Shown: positions 1-10,469 of the stretch, piece after piece
How positions within the stretch are numbered: the first letter of the stretch is position 1
Layout of the letters: every line of letters begins with the position of its first letter
Assembly: GCA_019914945.1 (NCBI GenBank)
Contig: CM034107.1
Span: 5,208,001-5,272,000, forward strand
Length of the DNA: 64,000 nucleotides
Reading direction: 5' to 3'
Source: Typha latifolia
Taxonomy: Eukaryota > Streptophyta > Magnoliopsida > Poales > Typhaceae
The notes under the pieces: model-generated
Seen by the model: only the letters and a program-made list of their open reading frames with translations
Told to the model about the DNA's origin: nothing
Database searches by the model: none
Made by a program: the position numbers and the translations under genes

Positions 1-56
1 TCTCTCACATAGGATAAATAGAGTACTTTTATCATAACTATGACAATTCTAATATG

Positions 57-328
57 TGTTAGACATTTTGATTACTTGTTGACTAATCACTGCAGTTTCA
101 TGTCGACTATTTCTTGTTTAATAAACCCTACTTTATAGGGTGTAGATTAGCATTTGAATTGTTCTTCCTTAATTTTAGCCATGATATAGGTCACGTAAAT
201 TGTGGATGCAGTTTGTGATTTCTATATTGTAAAAGCTATATAAGAGCCCTAGTTGTGTTATTAATAAGATAGTTTTGACTGCTTTTAAATTACTATCTTC
301 CACAATAGACATTTAGAGCTATCCAATA
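57..328 (+). repeat. 5' LTR of the outer copia element
   Basis: Starts TGTTAG and aligns along its length with 12109-12405. The end reads CCAATA where the 3' LTR has CAACA, and about 25 bp near the start are missing relative to the 3' LTR. The tract TATAAGAGCCC near 239 is a plausible TATA region, and the primer-binding site starts two bases after the LTR end. Confidence 0.9.
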
Positions 329-421
329 GTGGTATCAGAGCTCCAAGATGGGGCTTGATCTTGAGTGAAAAGAGAAGAAATCTGTAGATTTCAAAAAGCA
401 AGAGAAAGCGAGAAAAGAGAG

Positions 422-1220
422 ATGATGGCATCGAGTTCAAAAGGAGGATTTGTGCAACCTGCCATACCAAAGTTTGATGGACATTACAACCATTGGGCCA
501 TGCTAATGGAAAACCTCTTGAAATCAAAGGAGTATTGGTCACTGATCGAAGATGGAGTCACGATGGTGGAGCTGCATTGACTGATGCTTAGAGAAAGGCA
601 ATTGACGATCAAAAGCTCAAAGACCTCAAAGTAAAAACTACCTCTTCCAAGCTATTGATTGTACAACCATGGAGACAATTCTTAATCAAGACACATCCAA
701 GAATACTTGGGATTCCATGAAGCAAAAATTTCAAGGCACAACTTGAGTTAACCGTGCCCAATTACAAGCTTTGAGAAGAGAGTATGAAGTATTACATATG
801 AAGGAAGGCGAGAAAGTGAATTACTTTTCAAGAACTCTAGCAATTGCTAACAAGATCAAAACACATAGGGAGAAGATAGAGCAGGTGACGATCATAGAGA
901 AGATTTTGAGGTCCATGACCTCGAAGTTTGATTATGTGGTATGTTCTATCGAAGAATGCAACGACTTGGAAACTCTAACAATATATGAGCTTCAAAATAG
1001 TCTCCTAGTGCACGAGCAGCGAATGAATGGGACATGAAAATGAAGAGCAAGCTCTTAAGACCAGTCATAAAGAGAATGTTGGTTTTAGAGATCGAGGAAG
1101 AGGTGTAACTCGAGGAAGAGAAAGTGGAAGATGAAGAGGAAGAGGCCGACAACAATTCAACAAAGAAACTATAGAATGTCACAATTGCCAAAAACTAGGG
1201 CACTTCCAATATGAGTGCCC
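422..1220 (+). pseudogene. gag of the outer copia element, 5' part before the nested insertion
   Basis: This is the nucleocapsid-type Gag of a copia element. It opens with two Met codons and the typical start VQPAIPKFDGHYNHW, which I recognise from copia gag proteins of the UBN2 type. A frame reappears at 771-1037 with MRREYEVLHMKEGE and an ILRSMTSKFD motif. A CCHC zinc knuckle CHNCQKLGHFQYEC ends at 1218. Stops (for example at 578) and shifts between these blocks show that it no longer makes a protein. The reading is cut at 1220 by the insertion of the second copia element and resumes at 8849 after the duplicated TGCCC. Confidence 0.85.
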
Positions 1221-1557
1221 TGTTAGAATATTAAGCTAGTCCATTTGACTAGTCAATTAGATTAATTGGCTAGTATAGAATTCAAGAAAAATGCTTTGGT
1301 TTTGAGGTGACTCTTAGTGTTTTCTATACCTTTAAATAATAGTAATCTTTGGATTCTCTAGATGATAGAAATCAAAGCTTTATATATAATAACTAAGAGT
1401 CATATAGTATATCTAAGAGTCATGTAAACCACTATATATATATGTGGTCTTATCTTGTGGAAGGATATGAAGAAAAGTTTAAAATTTTTTATCTACTTCA
1501 TCTTGTATTAAGAGAACAATCTTCTTTACTTGAGATTACAATCACCCTCTCCTAACA
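1221..1557 (+). repeat. 5' LTR of the nested copia element
   Basis: 337 bp, TG...CA. It matches 5534-5622 joined to 8602-8843 with only scattered differences. The internal tract ACTATATATATATGTGG (near 1431) is a likely TATA region. Confidence 0.93.
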
Positions 1558-1591
1558 AAGTGGTATCAAAGCTAGCTTTCCTTTCAATACA

Positions 1592-2442
1592 ATGGCTTCC
1601 AATAGCTTGTTGCAACCCCAACTTCCTCACTTCACCGGAAAGAATTTCAACCAATGGAGTATCCAAATGAATATTCTCTATGGATCCTAAGATCTATGGG
1701 ATATCGTAGAGAAAGGCTATGTTGAGCCAGAGAACGTGACAACACTCACCCCACAACAACTCAATGAGTTAAAGGAGACTCGCAAGAAGGACAAGAAGAC
1801 ATTATTCTTTATTTATCAAGCGGTGGACGAGGCAATCTTTGAACGAATATCCACCGTGTCGACGGCGAAAGAAGCGTGAGATATACTCAATGTGTCCTAC
1901 AAAGGAGAGGAGGAGGTGAAGATGGTGCGGCTTCAAATTCTTCGAGCCGAATTTGACACGCTTCACATGAGGACTCTGAAGTAGTTGAAGACTACTTCAA
2001 TCGGGTAATCTCTATTATTAATCAATTGAGGACTAATGGTGAGAAAATTTTAGACCAAAGAGTAGTTGAAAAAATTCTTAGAAGTTTAACTAAAAAGTAT
2101 GAGCATATTGTTGTTGCTATTGAAGAATCTAAAGATTTATCTACTATCTCCATTGAAAGTTTATTGGGATCACTCCAATCCCATGAACATCGCATGAATC
2201 AATTTGATTCCCCTTCCTTAGAGTAAGCCTTTCAATCTCAAATTTCATTGAGAGGAGGTTCTAGAGGGAAAGGAGGACGGCATTTTAGCTATGGGAGAGG
2301 TAGAAACAATGGAGGAAGAGGCCAAGAAAATGAAAATGATAATACATTCTCATCTACTTCAACTAGAGGTAGAGGTAGAGGATGAGGACGATATGCAAAC
2401 GTCCAATGTCATCATTGTGGCAAATATGGCCACATAAAAAGA
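1592..2442 (+). pseudogene. gag of the nested copia element, interrupted
   Basis: The start is at 1592, just after the primer-binding site, and opens MASNSLLQPQLPHFTGKNF. An in-frame TAA soon follows where the family has Gln, then a TGA at about 1877 and a frameshift near 1980. The frame reopens at 2026-2226 with the conserved EKILRSLTKKYEHIV block. An Arg/Gly-rich stretch and a CCHC knuckle CHHCGKYGHIKRMC (about 2407-2448) lead directly into the pol frame, separated only by a TGA at about 2384. In copia elements gag and pol form one polyprotein, so the breaks here are recent point damage on a single reading frame. The copy could not make its own Gag. Confidence 0.85.
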
Positions 2443-5400
2443 ATGTGTAGAAAAAGAATTACCGAGGAGGAAAATAAAGATGCGAACTATGCTCAAGAAA
2501 ATGATCAAAAGAAGGATGATGGTTCTCTCTTTCTTGTTTGTAATGTACAAAAAGATGTTATTAATGATATTTGGTACGTTGATAGTGGTTGTAGTAACCG
2601 CATGACAGGGAACAAATGTGCTTTTGTCACTTTGGATGAATCTATCCAAAGTGAGGTTCGCATTGGCGATAACAACAAGCTACCAGTCAAAGGGAGTGGT
2701 GACATTCTTGTCAAAACAAAGAAAGGTGTCAAATGCATTACTAATGTCTTCTATGTTTCAGATCTTAAGCAAAATCTTTTGAGTGTTGGAGAACTTCTTT
2801 CTAAGGGTCATGATGTTCTCTTCAAGGAAGACTCATGCAAAATCAAGGACAAGAACAATATTCTTATAGCCAAAGTGAATATGACACCAAACAAGATGTT
2901 TCCCTTGAAGATACAAAGTGAAGTTCTTCCATGCTTCAACACCATCATAAAGGATGAGTCATGGCTTTGGCATCTCCGGTATGGTCATTTGAGTTTTAGC
3001 TCTCTTTCTCACATATGCAAGAAATATATGGTACGAGGCATGCCAAATATTCATCAACATGATCAAGTATGTGAAGGGTGTGCACTTAGAAAACATCACC
3101 GAGACTCTTTTTCAAGTGGAAAAGCTTGGAAAGCATACAAACCTCTTGAGCTTGTTTGTACCGATCTATGTGGCCCTATGCACACAACATCCATTGGAGG
3201 TAATCGTTATTTCCTTACCTTTATTGATGATTATAGTAGAAAGACATGGATTTATTTTCTTAAAGAAAAGAGAGATGTATTGAACAAGTTTAAAGAATTC
3301 AAGGCCTTAGTCGAAAAGCAAAGTGGATATATCTTAAAAACTTTGTGTTCCGACCAAGGAGGTGAATATAATTCACAAAATTTTATCTCTTTTTTCAAAG
3401 AGCATGGCATAAAACATCAAGTTACTACTCGCTATACACCACAACAAAATGGAGTGGTGGAAAGGAAGAACCGGACTATTATGGAGCTTGCTAGAAGCAT
3501 GTTAAAGACAAAAGGGATGCCTAATACATTTTGGGCCAAAGCCGTTGCATGTGCAGTCTATCTTTTGAATCGTGCAACTTCCAAAAGTGTGCATGACATG
3601 ACACCTCAAGAAGCTTGGAGTGGACACAAGCCATGTGTTGCTCACTTGAGGGTTTTTGAAAGCATTGCCTATGTGCATGTGCCTGATGAAAAAAGAAAGA
3701 AATTGGATGACAAATCTGAAAAATATATTCTTATAGGCTATAGTGAAATGTCCAAAGCCTATAAACTCTTTAATCCCCTTACTAAGAATGTTATTGTAAG
3801 TAGAGATGTCAAATTTAATGAAGGAGAATCTTGGGGGTGGGATGGAAAAGAGAAAAGAAAATATTCTATTCTTGCAAGTGAAGAAGAAAGTCAAGGTGGT
3901 GATCTTGGAGAAGAAGAAAGGACTCCGCCTACTTCCCCGTCTTCTTCTTCCACGTCATCTTCAACGTCTTCATCATCAGAGTCTCTACCAAGGAAGACAA
4001 GGAGCATTAGAGATATCTATGAAGCTGCAAGAGAAGTATCATATGATGATATGAGCAACTTTGCACTATTTATTGATGCAGATCCTATCACTTTTGAGGA
4101 GGCTTCAAACCAACAAAAATGGAGACATGCTATGGATCAAGAAATTGATTCAATCACAAAAAATGATACTTGGGATCTTGTAGATCTTCCTACTGGGCAC
4201 AAAACAAAAGGTGTTAAATGGATCTACAAGACCAAGTTGAATGAAAAAGGTGAAGTTGAGAAGCACAAGGCTCGATTGGTAGCAAAAGGCTACAATCAAA
4301 AGTATGGCGTTGACTACAATGAAGTTTTTGCCCCTGTTGTTCGACTTGAGACAATTCGCATGGTCTTGGCTTTGGCGACTCAAAATAAATGGAAGGTGCA
4401 TCAAATGGATGTCAAATCAGCATTCCTGAATGGTGTTCTTGAAGAGGAGGTCTATATTCATCAACCTCCAGGCTATGTGAAGAAAGGTGAAGAGCATAAA
4501 GTATGCAAGTTGAAGAAAGCCTTGTATGGCTTAAAGCAAGCACCAAGGGCATGGTATAGTCGCATAGATGGATATTTCTTGAAAAATGGATTCAAGAGGT
4601 GTCCATTTGAGCATACTCTTTACATCACAGAAGGTACACATGGTGAGTTTTTAATTACATGCATTTATGTTGATGATTTGATCTTCACTAGCAATAGTCC
4701 AAATTATTGTGAAGCTTTCAAGAAAAGCATGATGCATGAATTCGAGATGACAGACATGGGACTTCTACATTTCTTTCTTGGCATTGAAGTTAAACAAAAT
4801 GGAGACAAAATTTCCATCTCACAAAAGAAGTATGCAACGGATCTCTTGAAGAGATTCCAAATGGAAGGTGCTTCACCTATAAGCACACCAATGGAGGTTG
4901 GCTTAAAATTAAGCAAGCAAGGTGATGATAAATCTTTAGATGCTACTTTTTATAGAAGTCTTGTTGGTAGTACAGCAAGAAGATGTCATTGGAATGCTGG
5001 GAAAAGAATTTTGGGATATATTAGTGGTCCCTTGGATGAAGGTATTACTTATAAAAGTACTAACAATTCATGTTTAGTTAGTTATTGTGATAGTGATTGG
5101 GGTGGAAGCACCGACGATAGCAAGAGTACTTCCAGCTATGTTTTCAATGTCGGCTCCGGTGCAATCTCATGGTCTTCAAAGAAGCAAGATGTTGTTGCTC
5201 TCTCTACTGCAGAAGCAGGGTATATTGCCTTGTCGTTAGCAAGTTGTCAAGCATTATGGCTAAGGTGGATTTTGGAAGAACTCAAGCATCCACAAGGAAA
5301 ATGCACAAATTTATTTTGTGATAACAAATCAGCAATTGCACTCACAAAGAACCCGATCTTCCATAGTAGAAGCAACCATATTCGAGATTTGGTCAAAGAT

Positions 5401-5520
5401 GGTGAGATCGAGGTCAAGTATTGCAAGACTCAAGATCAATTAGCAGACATATTCACCAAAGCTCTCAAGATGGATACCTTCACCAAATTGAAGAAGAAAC
5501 TCGGTGTGGAAATAGTCTAG
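2443..5520 (+). CDS. copia pol polyprotein (protease, integrase, RT, RNase H), long open frame
   Basis: An open frame of 1025 codons; the Met used is internal, because in the live element translation would enter from gag. Domains in order: aspartic protease with the DSG triad in WYVDSGCSNRMTG (near residue 45); the GAG-pre-integrase zinc motif (WHLRYGHL...CEGC); integrase with the D, D, E residues in CTDLCGPM, LCSDQGGEY and NGVVERKNRT; reverse transcriptase with [23 protein letters not shown] and YVDDLIF; RNase H with YCDSDWGG, STAEAGYIAL and LFCDNKSAIAL. Between RT and RNase H the text goes straight from YRSLVGS to ARRCHWNAGKRILGY. Copia proteins normally have about 25-30 more residues there, so an in-frame deletion is likely. 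Probably not autonomous, since gag is broken too. Confidence 0.9.
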   Translation: MCRKRITEEENKDANYAQENDQKKDDGSLFLVCNVQKDVINDIWYVDSGCSNRMTGNKCAFVTLDESIQSEVRIGDNNKLPVKGSGDILVKTKKGVKCITNVFYVSDLKQNLLSVGELLSKGHDVLFKEDSCKIKDKNNILIAKVNMTPNKMFPLKIQSEVLPCFNTIIKDESWLWHLRYGHLSFSSLSHICKKYMVRGMPNIHQHDQVCEGCALRKHHRDSFSSGKAWKAYKPLELVCTDLCGPMHTTSIGGNRYFLTFIDDYSRKTWIYFLKEKRDVLNKFKEFKALVEKQSGYILKTLCSDQGGEYNSQNFISFFKEHGIKHQVTTRYTPQQNGVVERKNRTIMELARSMLKTKGMPNTFWAKAVACAVYLLNRATSKSVHDMTPQEAWSGHKPCVAHLRVFESIAYVHVPDEKRKKLDDKSEKYILIGYSEMSKAYKLFNPLTKNVIVSRDVKFNEGESWGWDGKEKRKYSILASEEESQGGDLGEEERTPPTSPSSSSTSSSTSSSSESLPRKTRSIRDIYEAAREVSYDDMSNFALFIDADPITFEEASNQQKWRHAMDQEIDSITKNDTWDLVDLPTGHKTKGVKWIYKTKLNEKGEVEKHKARLVAKGYNQKYGVDYNEVFAPVVRLETIRMVLALATQNKWKVHQMDVKSAFLNGVLEEEVYIHQPPGYVKKGEEHKVCKLKKALYGLKQAPRAWYSRIDGYFLKNGFKRCPFEHTLYITEGTHGEFLITCIYVDDLIFTSNSPNYCEAFKKSMMHEFEMTDMGLLHFFLGIEVKQNGDKISISQKKYATDLLKRFQMEGASPISTPMEVGLKLSKQGDDKSLDATFYRSLVGSTARRCHWNAGKRILGYISGPLDEGITYKSTNNSCLVSYCDSDWGGSTDDSKSTSSYVFNVGSGAISWSSKKQDVVALSTAEAGYIALSLASCQALWLRWILEELKHPQGKCTNLFCDNKSAIALTKNPIFHSRSNHIRDLVKDGEIEVKYCKTQDQLADIFTKALKMDTFTKLKKKLGVEIV

Positions 5521-5533
5521 CTTAAGAGAAAAA

Positions 5534-5622
5534 TGTTAGAATATTAAGCTAGTCCATTTGACTAGTCAATTAGATTAATTGGCTAGTATAGAATTTAAGA
5601 AAAATGCTTTTTGAGGTGACTC
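5534..5622 (+). repeat. 3' LTR of the nested copia element, first part
   Basis: It starts TGTTAGAATATTAAG, identical to the 5' LTR start, and lies 13 bp after the pol stop. It breaks off at GACTC (5618-5622), which is the target duplication of the inserted solo LTR. The remainder is at 8602-8843. Confidence 0.94.
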
Positions 5623-5792
5623 TGTAATAATCCAAGTAGGGATTAAAAAAAAAAGGTAGTGGCCTTGTGCCCATGCAAGAGCAGCTTGCATGGTGAGGTG
5701 CCACATGCCCACCGCCATGGTCGCAGCCAACTAGCTGCGGCCAGCTGGCCGTGGCGGGCCCCGACACTACCACCCTTTTTCCCCTCCACCGC

Positions 5793-5833
<41 letters not shown>

Positions 5834-8596
5834 CCACCCTCTCACTCTACTCTCTCTCTATTCTCTCTCGCACTCCTTTCTCTCCATTACCGACACCTTC
5901 CCTAGAGCCGCCGCCGCCGGTGAGACCTCTCACTCCCCCACTCTTTCCTTTTTTTCCTCTCTCTCTCTTTCTTGCCTTGAGCTCGGGCTCGCCGTAGCCG
6001 AGCCGTCGGCGAGAGGCCGCCGTTGGCTAGCCAGCAGCGGGCCGAGCCCCTCCCCGCCAGCCCAGGTCCGCACCTCCCTCCCCTCCTCTCTTCTTCTTCT
6101 TCTTCTTCTTCTTCTCCACCTTTTTCTTCTTCTTCTTCTTCTTCTTCTTTCTTTCTTTTTCTCCTTCATCGGCTTCTGCTCTCTCTTTTTCTACACAGTG
6201 CTGGGCTCGACCCAACACTGTAGCAGAAAGGTAGCAGGTAGTGCTGGGGCCGAGCTCAACACTGATGGCAGTTTTCTTTTAATTAATTAATTATTTATTT
6301 ATTTTATTGATGTTATTTATTTAGGTTTTTCCTTCTTAATTAATGCAAATAGATTATTTAGACATTAATTCTTTTAATAATAATATATATTCTTCAATAT
6401 GATTAGTATTAATTATAATTTGTATAATCAATGATTAATTAGGTATAAATATAAGTAATACTCATATTTATTTATTCATATCTCTATTAGATTAATATAT
6501 AGATTTGTAAATTATAATTATCAAATTTATATACTAATATTTTTATGAGATACATTTTAAATAATTCTAATAATTTATTATACATTATTATTTTGTAACA
6601 AATAAAATAATCAGCTTATGTATTTATTTATTATTTTATAAAGTAATGACTACATAGTCCCTAATTAATCAAGATATAATTTAATTATAATTAGGTTCTT
6701 ATCTATACTTATATTTTTATTTATAATTAAAAATCTAGCTAGTTATAAAGATAAGTAGAAATTCTAAAATCTAATAAATCATCATATTTTACATGAACGG
6801 ATTTTAATTAGATGAACGGCTAACTTCTTACTACTTCAATAATTTCATATTCCGACCCCCCTGTTCAAGACCCCGTGGACTTAGCTATCGAGGCTCGATC
6901 ATTGTCGTAGCAACGTGAATAAGTGATTGTTTGGTATTTGTAGTGGTGGTGAGTAGTCTTATCCCCTAGACGTATTTTTCAAATTAGATTATATTATATA
7001 TTATGTACATGCATATTGTGCCTCCAGCATGATTATATAACTTTATCTAGAGATGATTACAGTCGAATATATTTTATCATGCATCTAATTAGGCTGATCT
7101 TGGATATAAGTATGGTGATGATAAATAGAGATGATTAGAGATGATTATACTGTTATGACTTTGTGTCGGAGTGATTTCTAGTATGAGTGTGCATGTGATA
7201 GACTAGCAGGAATATGCATGTATTAGATACATAGTTGGAGTCTACATTGCATCATTTTTCTCTTGATTCCTGTTCCACCTAAATTCCTGTTATGCATTGA
7301 CTCATTATCGTACTAGATACATGCATGTGACTTGTCATTTAAAAGGAAAACATGAAATGTGATTGATATGATAGTTGATAGAAAGCGTGAGGATACCCGA
7401 GTAGGTGCGAGGGTTAGGACGCGCTTGGTGGATGATTGATCGCTCGATATAGTCATGATCCTGTTGGCCTTACATCCGAGGTTGTTAGTTTGTATGCGCA
7501 ACAGACATTCGGACACATGTCGTTCGCTAGGGCATATGTGGCGAGTTATCCTCACGAGATTTCTATCAGCTAGAAGAGTGCCCAGTCTGGATGAATGTTG
7601 ATACTCTTAGCGGATGGCAGGGTATGGTTATATTTGAGATACTCCTTGCAGATGGCAAAGTATGCTTGGAGCCTTCGGGCATGATGTTGAGATCGAGTAT
7701 CGGGTGTTGACTGTGCATAGTGGTCTAGTATGATGATGACATATAGAGCTGACATTGATGACTGATATGTTGAGAATTGCATATGATTTTATTCTTATCT
7801 GAATACATGATTATCAAATGGTCAATTTACATCATATATGTTGCATTTGATATCATAGCATGGTCATAGACGACATGCATCATGTGTCATATTTGAGAGA
7901 GTTATGATGATACTATGACATGGAGATTTATTTACTTATTGTCGAGGATTATATATTTTTATTAGTTATGACATGTTATCGACATTTCAATTATATATTA
8001 TTGAGGTTACATTCATACGCTCATTCATAACATGATGCTCTTTCGATTCATATTATTCAAGTACATAATTTACTCTTTATTTAGCTTCACTGATTCGGGG
8101 TAAGGTCTATTCACTTAGCCTTTAGATTATAACTCTCTTTGTTTTCTCCTTTCCAAAAACTTAGGTAAACGAGTGGAGTATGATACTTCCTTAGAGATCT
8201 TGCCAGTGGGTGAAGAATAGTGTGTGGTTAGTATCATGCGTTAGATATGTTATCTTATTTGATATATTAGTGGACATCCTCTAAAGTGTGTCTTTATCCT
8301 TAACTTATATTTTAGTAGGTAACTTTGTACTTGTATAATTATGTATGTACCACCATTGTGTATATGTTGTGGTGAAAAGCTCTTGATGATCTGTTGTGGC
8401 CTGTGTGAGGCTCAAGTAGGGTTATCCGTAAACTGTTGTCAGTTAGACTTGTGTTTTTCTTAGTTTAGATATTGTGGATAAATTATAATATCTATATATG
8501 TTTATTTGATTGTTAGTACCTAATCAAATAGTCAGGTGCCACGCATGTGCCATGTGGGCTCATGCCATGCACGTGTTTAGGGTTGTGGGTGTTACA
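5623..8596 (+). mobile_element. large solo LTR (2974 bp) inside the copia 3' LTR
   Basis: TGTAAT...GTTACA termini are flanked by the perfect duplication GACTC (5618-5622 and 8597-8601), which cuts the copia 3' LTR. No gag or pol coding is present, so this is a single LTR left by recombination between the two LTRs of a full element. The first 650 bp are GC-rich with (CT)n at about 5794-5832 and (TTC)n at about 6089-6155; the rest is AT-rich. The 3' end shares a motif block with the LTRs at 20343-23332 and 48805-51137 (GTGGG...GTGTTTGG...GTTACA type). LTRs of 2-3 kb with TGTAACACCC-type starts are typical of Del/Tekay Ty3/gypsy elements, so that assignment is an inference. ORFs in this stretch are simple-sequence artefacts. 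Confidence 0.9.
5794..6160. repeat. (CT)n and (TTC)n microsatellites within the solo LTR
   Basis: An almost pure (CT)n run lies at about 5794-5832, and (TTC)n runs lie at about 6089-6155 with a short break. These produce overlapping Ser/Leu-rich or Arg/Glu/Lys-rich open frames on both strands, none of which looks like a protein. Confidence 0.9.
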
Positions 8597-8601
8597 GACT
8601 C

Positions 8602-8843
8602 TTAGTGTTTTCTATACCTTTAAATGATAGTAATCTTTGGATTCTCTAGATAATGAAAATCAAAGAGTTATATATGATAACTAAGAGTCATATAGTATAT
8701 CTAAGAGTCATGTAAACCACTATATATATGTGGTCTTATCTTGTGCAAGGATATGAAGAAAAGTTTAAAGTTTTTTATCTACTTCATCTTGTATTAAGAG
8801 AATAATCTTTTTCTCTTGAGATTACCACCACCTTCTCCTAACA
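8602..8843 (+). repeat. 3' LTR of the nested copia element, second part
   Basis: Continues the LTR after the solo LTR and its duplicated GACTC. It matches 1316-1557 with a few substitutions and ends CTAACA, followed by the duplication TGCCC of the whole nested element. Confidence 0.94.
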
Positions 8844-8848
8844 TGCCC

Positions 8849-10250
8849 TAACTGGGAGAAGAATGCTAATTACACAGAGTTAAAGAAGATCAAGAAATGT
8901 TACTTATGTCCTATGTTGAGTTGCATAAATTCAAAAGAGAAGAGGTGTGGTTCTTGGACTCTAAGTGCAGCAACCACATGAATGGTGACAAGCAATGTTT
9001 TATCAAGCTTGATGAGACCTTCAGGCAAATTGTGAAGCTCGGTGACAACAAAGAATGAATGTCATGGGGAAAGGCAATATCAGGATACAAGTTCATGGCA
9101 TAACTCAGGTGATCACTGAGGTATTTTACATTCCTGAGCTCAAGATTAATTTGCTTAGCATAGGACAGCTCCAAGAAAAGGACTTAGCTATCCTGGTTCA
9201 ACATGGAGTATTCAATATCTTCAATTCTGTAAGAGGATTAATTATGCAAACTAATATGTCAGCAAATAGAATGTTTGTATTGCTTGCCTCTGTACCTACT
9301 CATGCTCCATAACCAGCTTGCTTTCAATTGATATCTAAAGACACAACTACTCACCTATGGGATCATAGGTTTGGCCATTTGAATCTGAAAGTTTTGAGAA
9401 CATTGGCTTATAGAAAGTTGGTCATGGGTTTGCCAAATCTCAAAGCATCCTCCAAGATATGCACTGGTTGTGTCGTCGGCAAGCAGCACCGCAATCCATT
9501 TTCGAAGAAGAGTTTATGGAGAGCCTCTCAACCATTGTACCTTATGCACTCGGACATTTGTGCTCCAATTACTCCTGAATCAAATAGTTACAAGAGGTAC
9601 ATAACCACTTTCTTAGATGATTATAGTCATAATATGTGGACATATTTTTTGCATGGTAAGTCAGAGGCACTCACTATGTCTAAGAATTTCAAAAGCATGG
9701 TAGAGAAGGAAACAAGAAATTATGTTTGTTGCTTCTGTACTGATCGAGGTGGAGAGTTCACCTCATCGGAGTTTAATAGTTTTTGCAGTTCAAATGGGAT
9801 CGTCAGACAACTCACTACAGCCTTCTCCCCACAACAAAATGGGGTTGCAGAGAGAAGAAATCGAACCCTAATGAACATGGTAAGGTGCATGTTGACTGAC
9901 AAAGAAGTTCCAAAAAAATATGGCCAGAAGCTGTAAAGTGGGCAATACATGTGCTCAACCAATGTCCCACATTAGTAGTGAAAGATAAAACACTGGAAGA
10001 AGCTTGGAGCAGACGCAAGCCATCTGTGGAATATTTTAAGGTGTTTGGTTGCATCAGACATGTTCACATACCTGATGTCAAGAAGAAGAAACTAGACAAC
10101 AAGAGCTTCATATGTGTGTACTTAGGCGTAAGTGAAGAATCCAAGGCTTATAGAATGTATGATTCAGAATCAAAGAAGATTGTTACAAGTCGTGATGTAA
10201 TATTTGAAGAAGAAGAAGAAAAGTGGTGCTGGGAAAAAAATAAGTGAAGA
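8849..10250 (+). pseudogene. outer copia element: protease and integrase, decayed
   Basis: This resumes the outer element's gag-pol after the nested insertion. The protease block at about 8946 reads WFLDSKCSNHMNG, so the catalytic DSG is now DSK. A TGA at about 9057 breaks the frame. The integrase stretch at 9328-9936 is open and carries the zinc motif (HLWDHRFGHL...CTGC), HSDICAP, FCTDRGGEF and NGVAERRNRT, with the D, D, E residues visible. A shift at about 9936 moves the frame to 9951-10247, which has the usual integrase C-terminal text ending in SRDVIFEEE. Protein from this copy would be inactive. Confidence 0.87.
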
Positions 10251-10312
10251 AGCTCACTCTAAAATTCTTGAGTGGGGAAATAAAGAAGAAAGTGAAGAAA
10301 CTTGTAAAGATT

Positions 10313-10444
10313 GCACATTTGAAGAAGGACAAATTGAGCAAGATGGCACATTTGAAGAAGGACAAATTGAGCAAGATGGCACATTTGAAGAAGGACAAAT
10401 TGAGCAAGATGGCACATTTGAGGAAGGGCAAATTGAGCAAGGTG
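10313..10444 (+). repeat. four tandem copies of a 33-bp unit in the integrase C-terminal tail
   Basis: Units lie at 10313-10345, 10346-10378, 10379-10411 and 10412-10444. The first three are identical and the fourth has a few changes. In the integrase frame each unit encodes the 11-residue acidic repeat TFEEGQIEQDG, so the array extends the linker between integrase and RT without a frameshift. All six frames stay open through it, which explains the stack of overlapping ORFs here. Confidence 0.93.
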
Positions 10445-10469
10445 ATGATAGTGGCTCCAAATCATGAAA

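Larger units (their letters stand above)
1221..8843 (+). mobile_element. Ty1/copia retrotransposon nested in the outer element
   Basis: TGTTAG...CTAACA termini are bounded by the perfect duplication TGCCC (1216-1220 and 8844-8848). Inside are a 5' LTR (1221-1557), a primer-binding site TGGTATCAAAGC (1561-1572), a damaged gag, a pol frame open for 1025 codons, and a 3' LTR that is itself split by another insertion at 5623-8596. Removing that insertion gives an element of about 4.6 kb. LTR identity is high by eye, so this insertion is younger than its host element, as nesting requires. Confidence 0.95.

Noticed and set aside
5751..6290. 179-codon plus-strand frame and overlapping frames on both strands
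   Set aside because: Made by (CT)n and (TTC)n inside a solo LTR; pure Ser/Leu/Pro or Arg/Lys/Glu runs without a domain.
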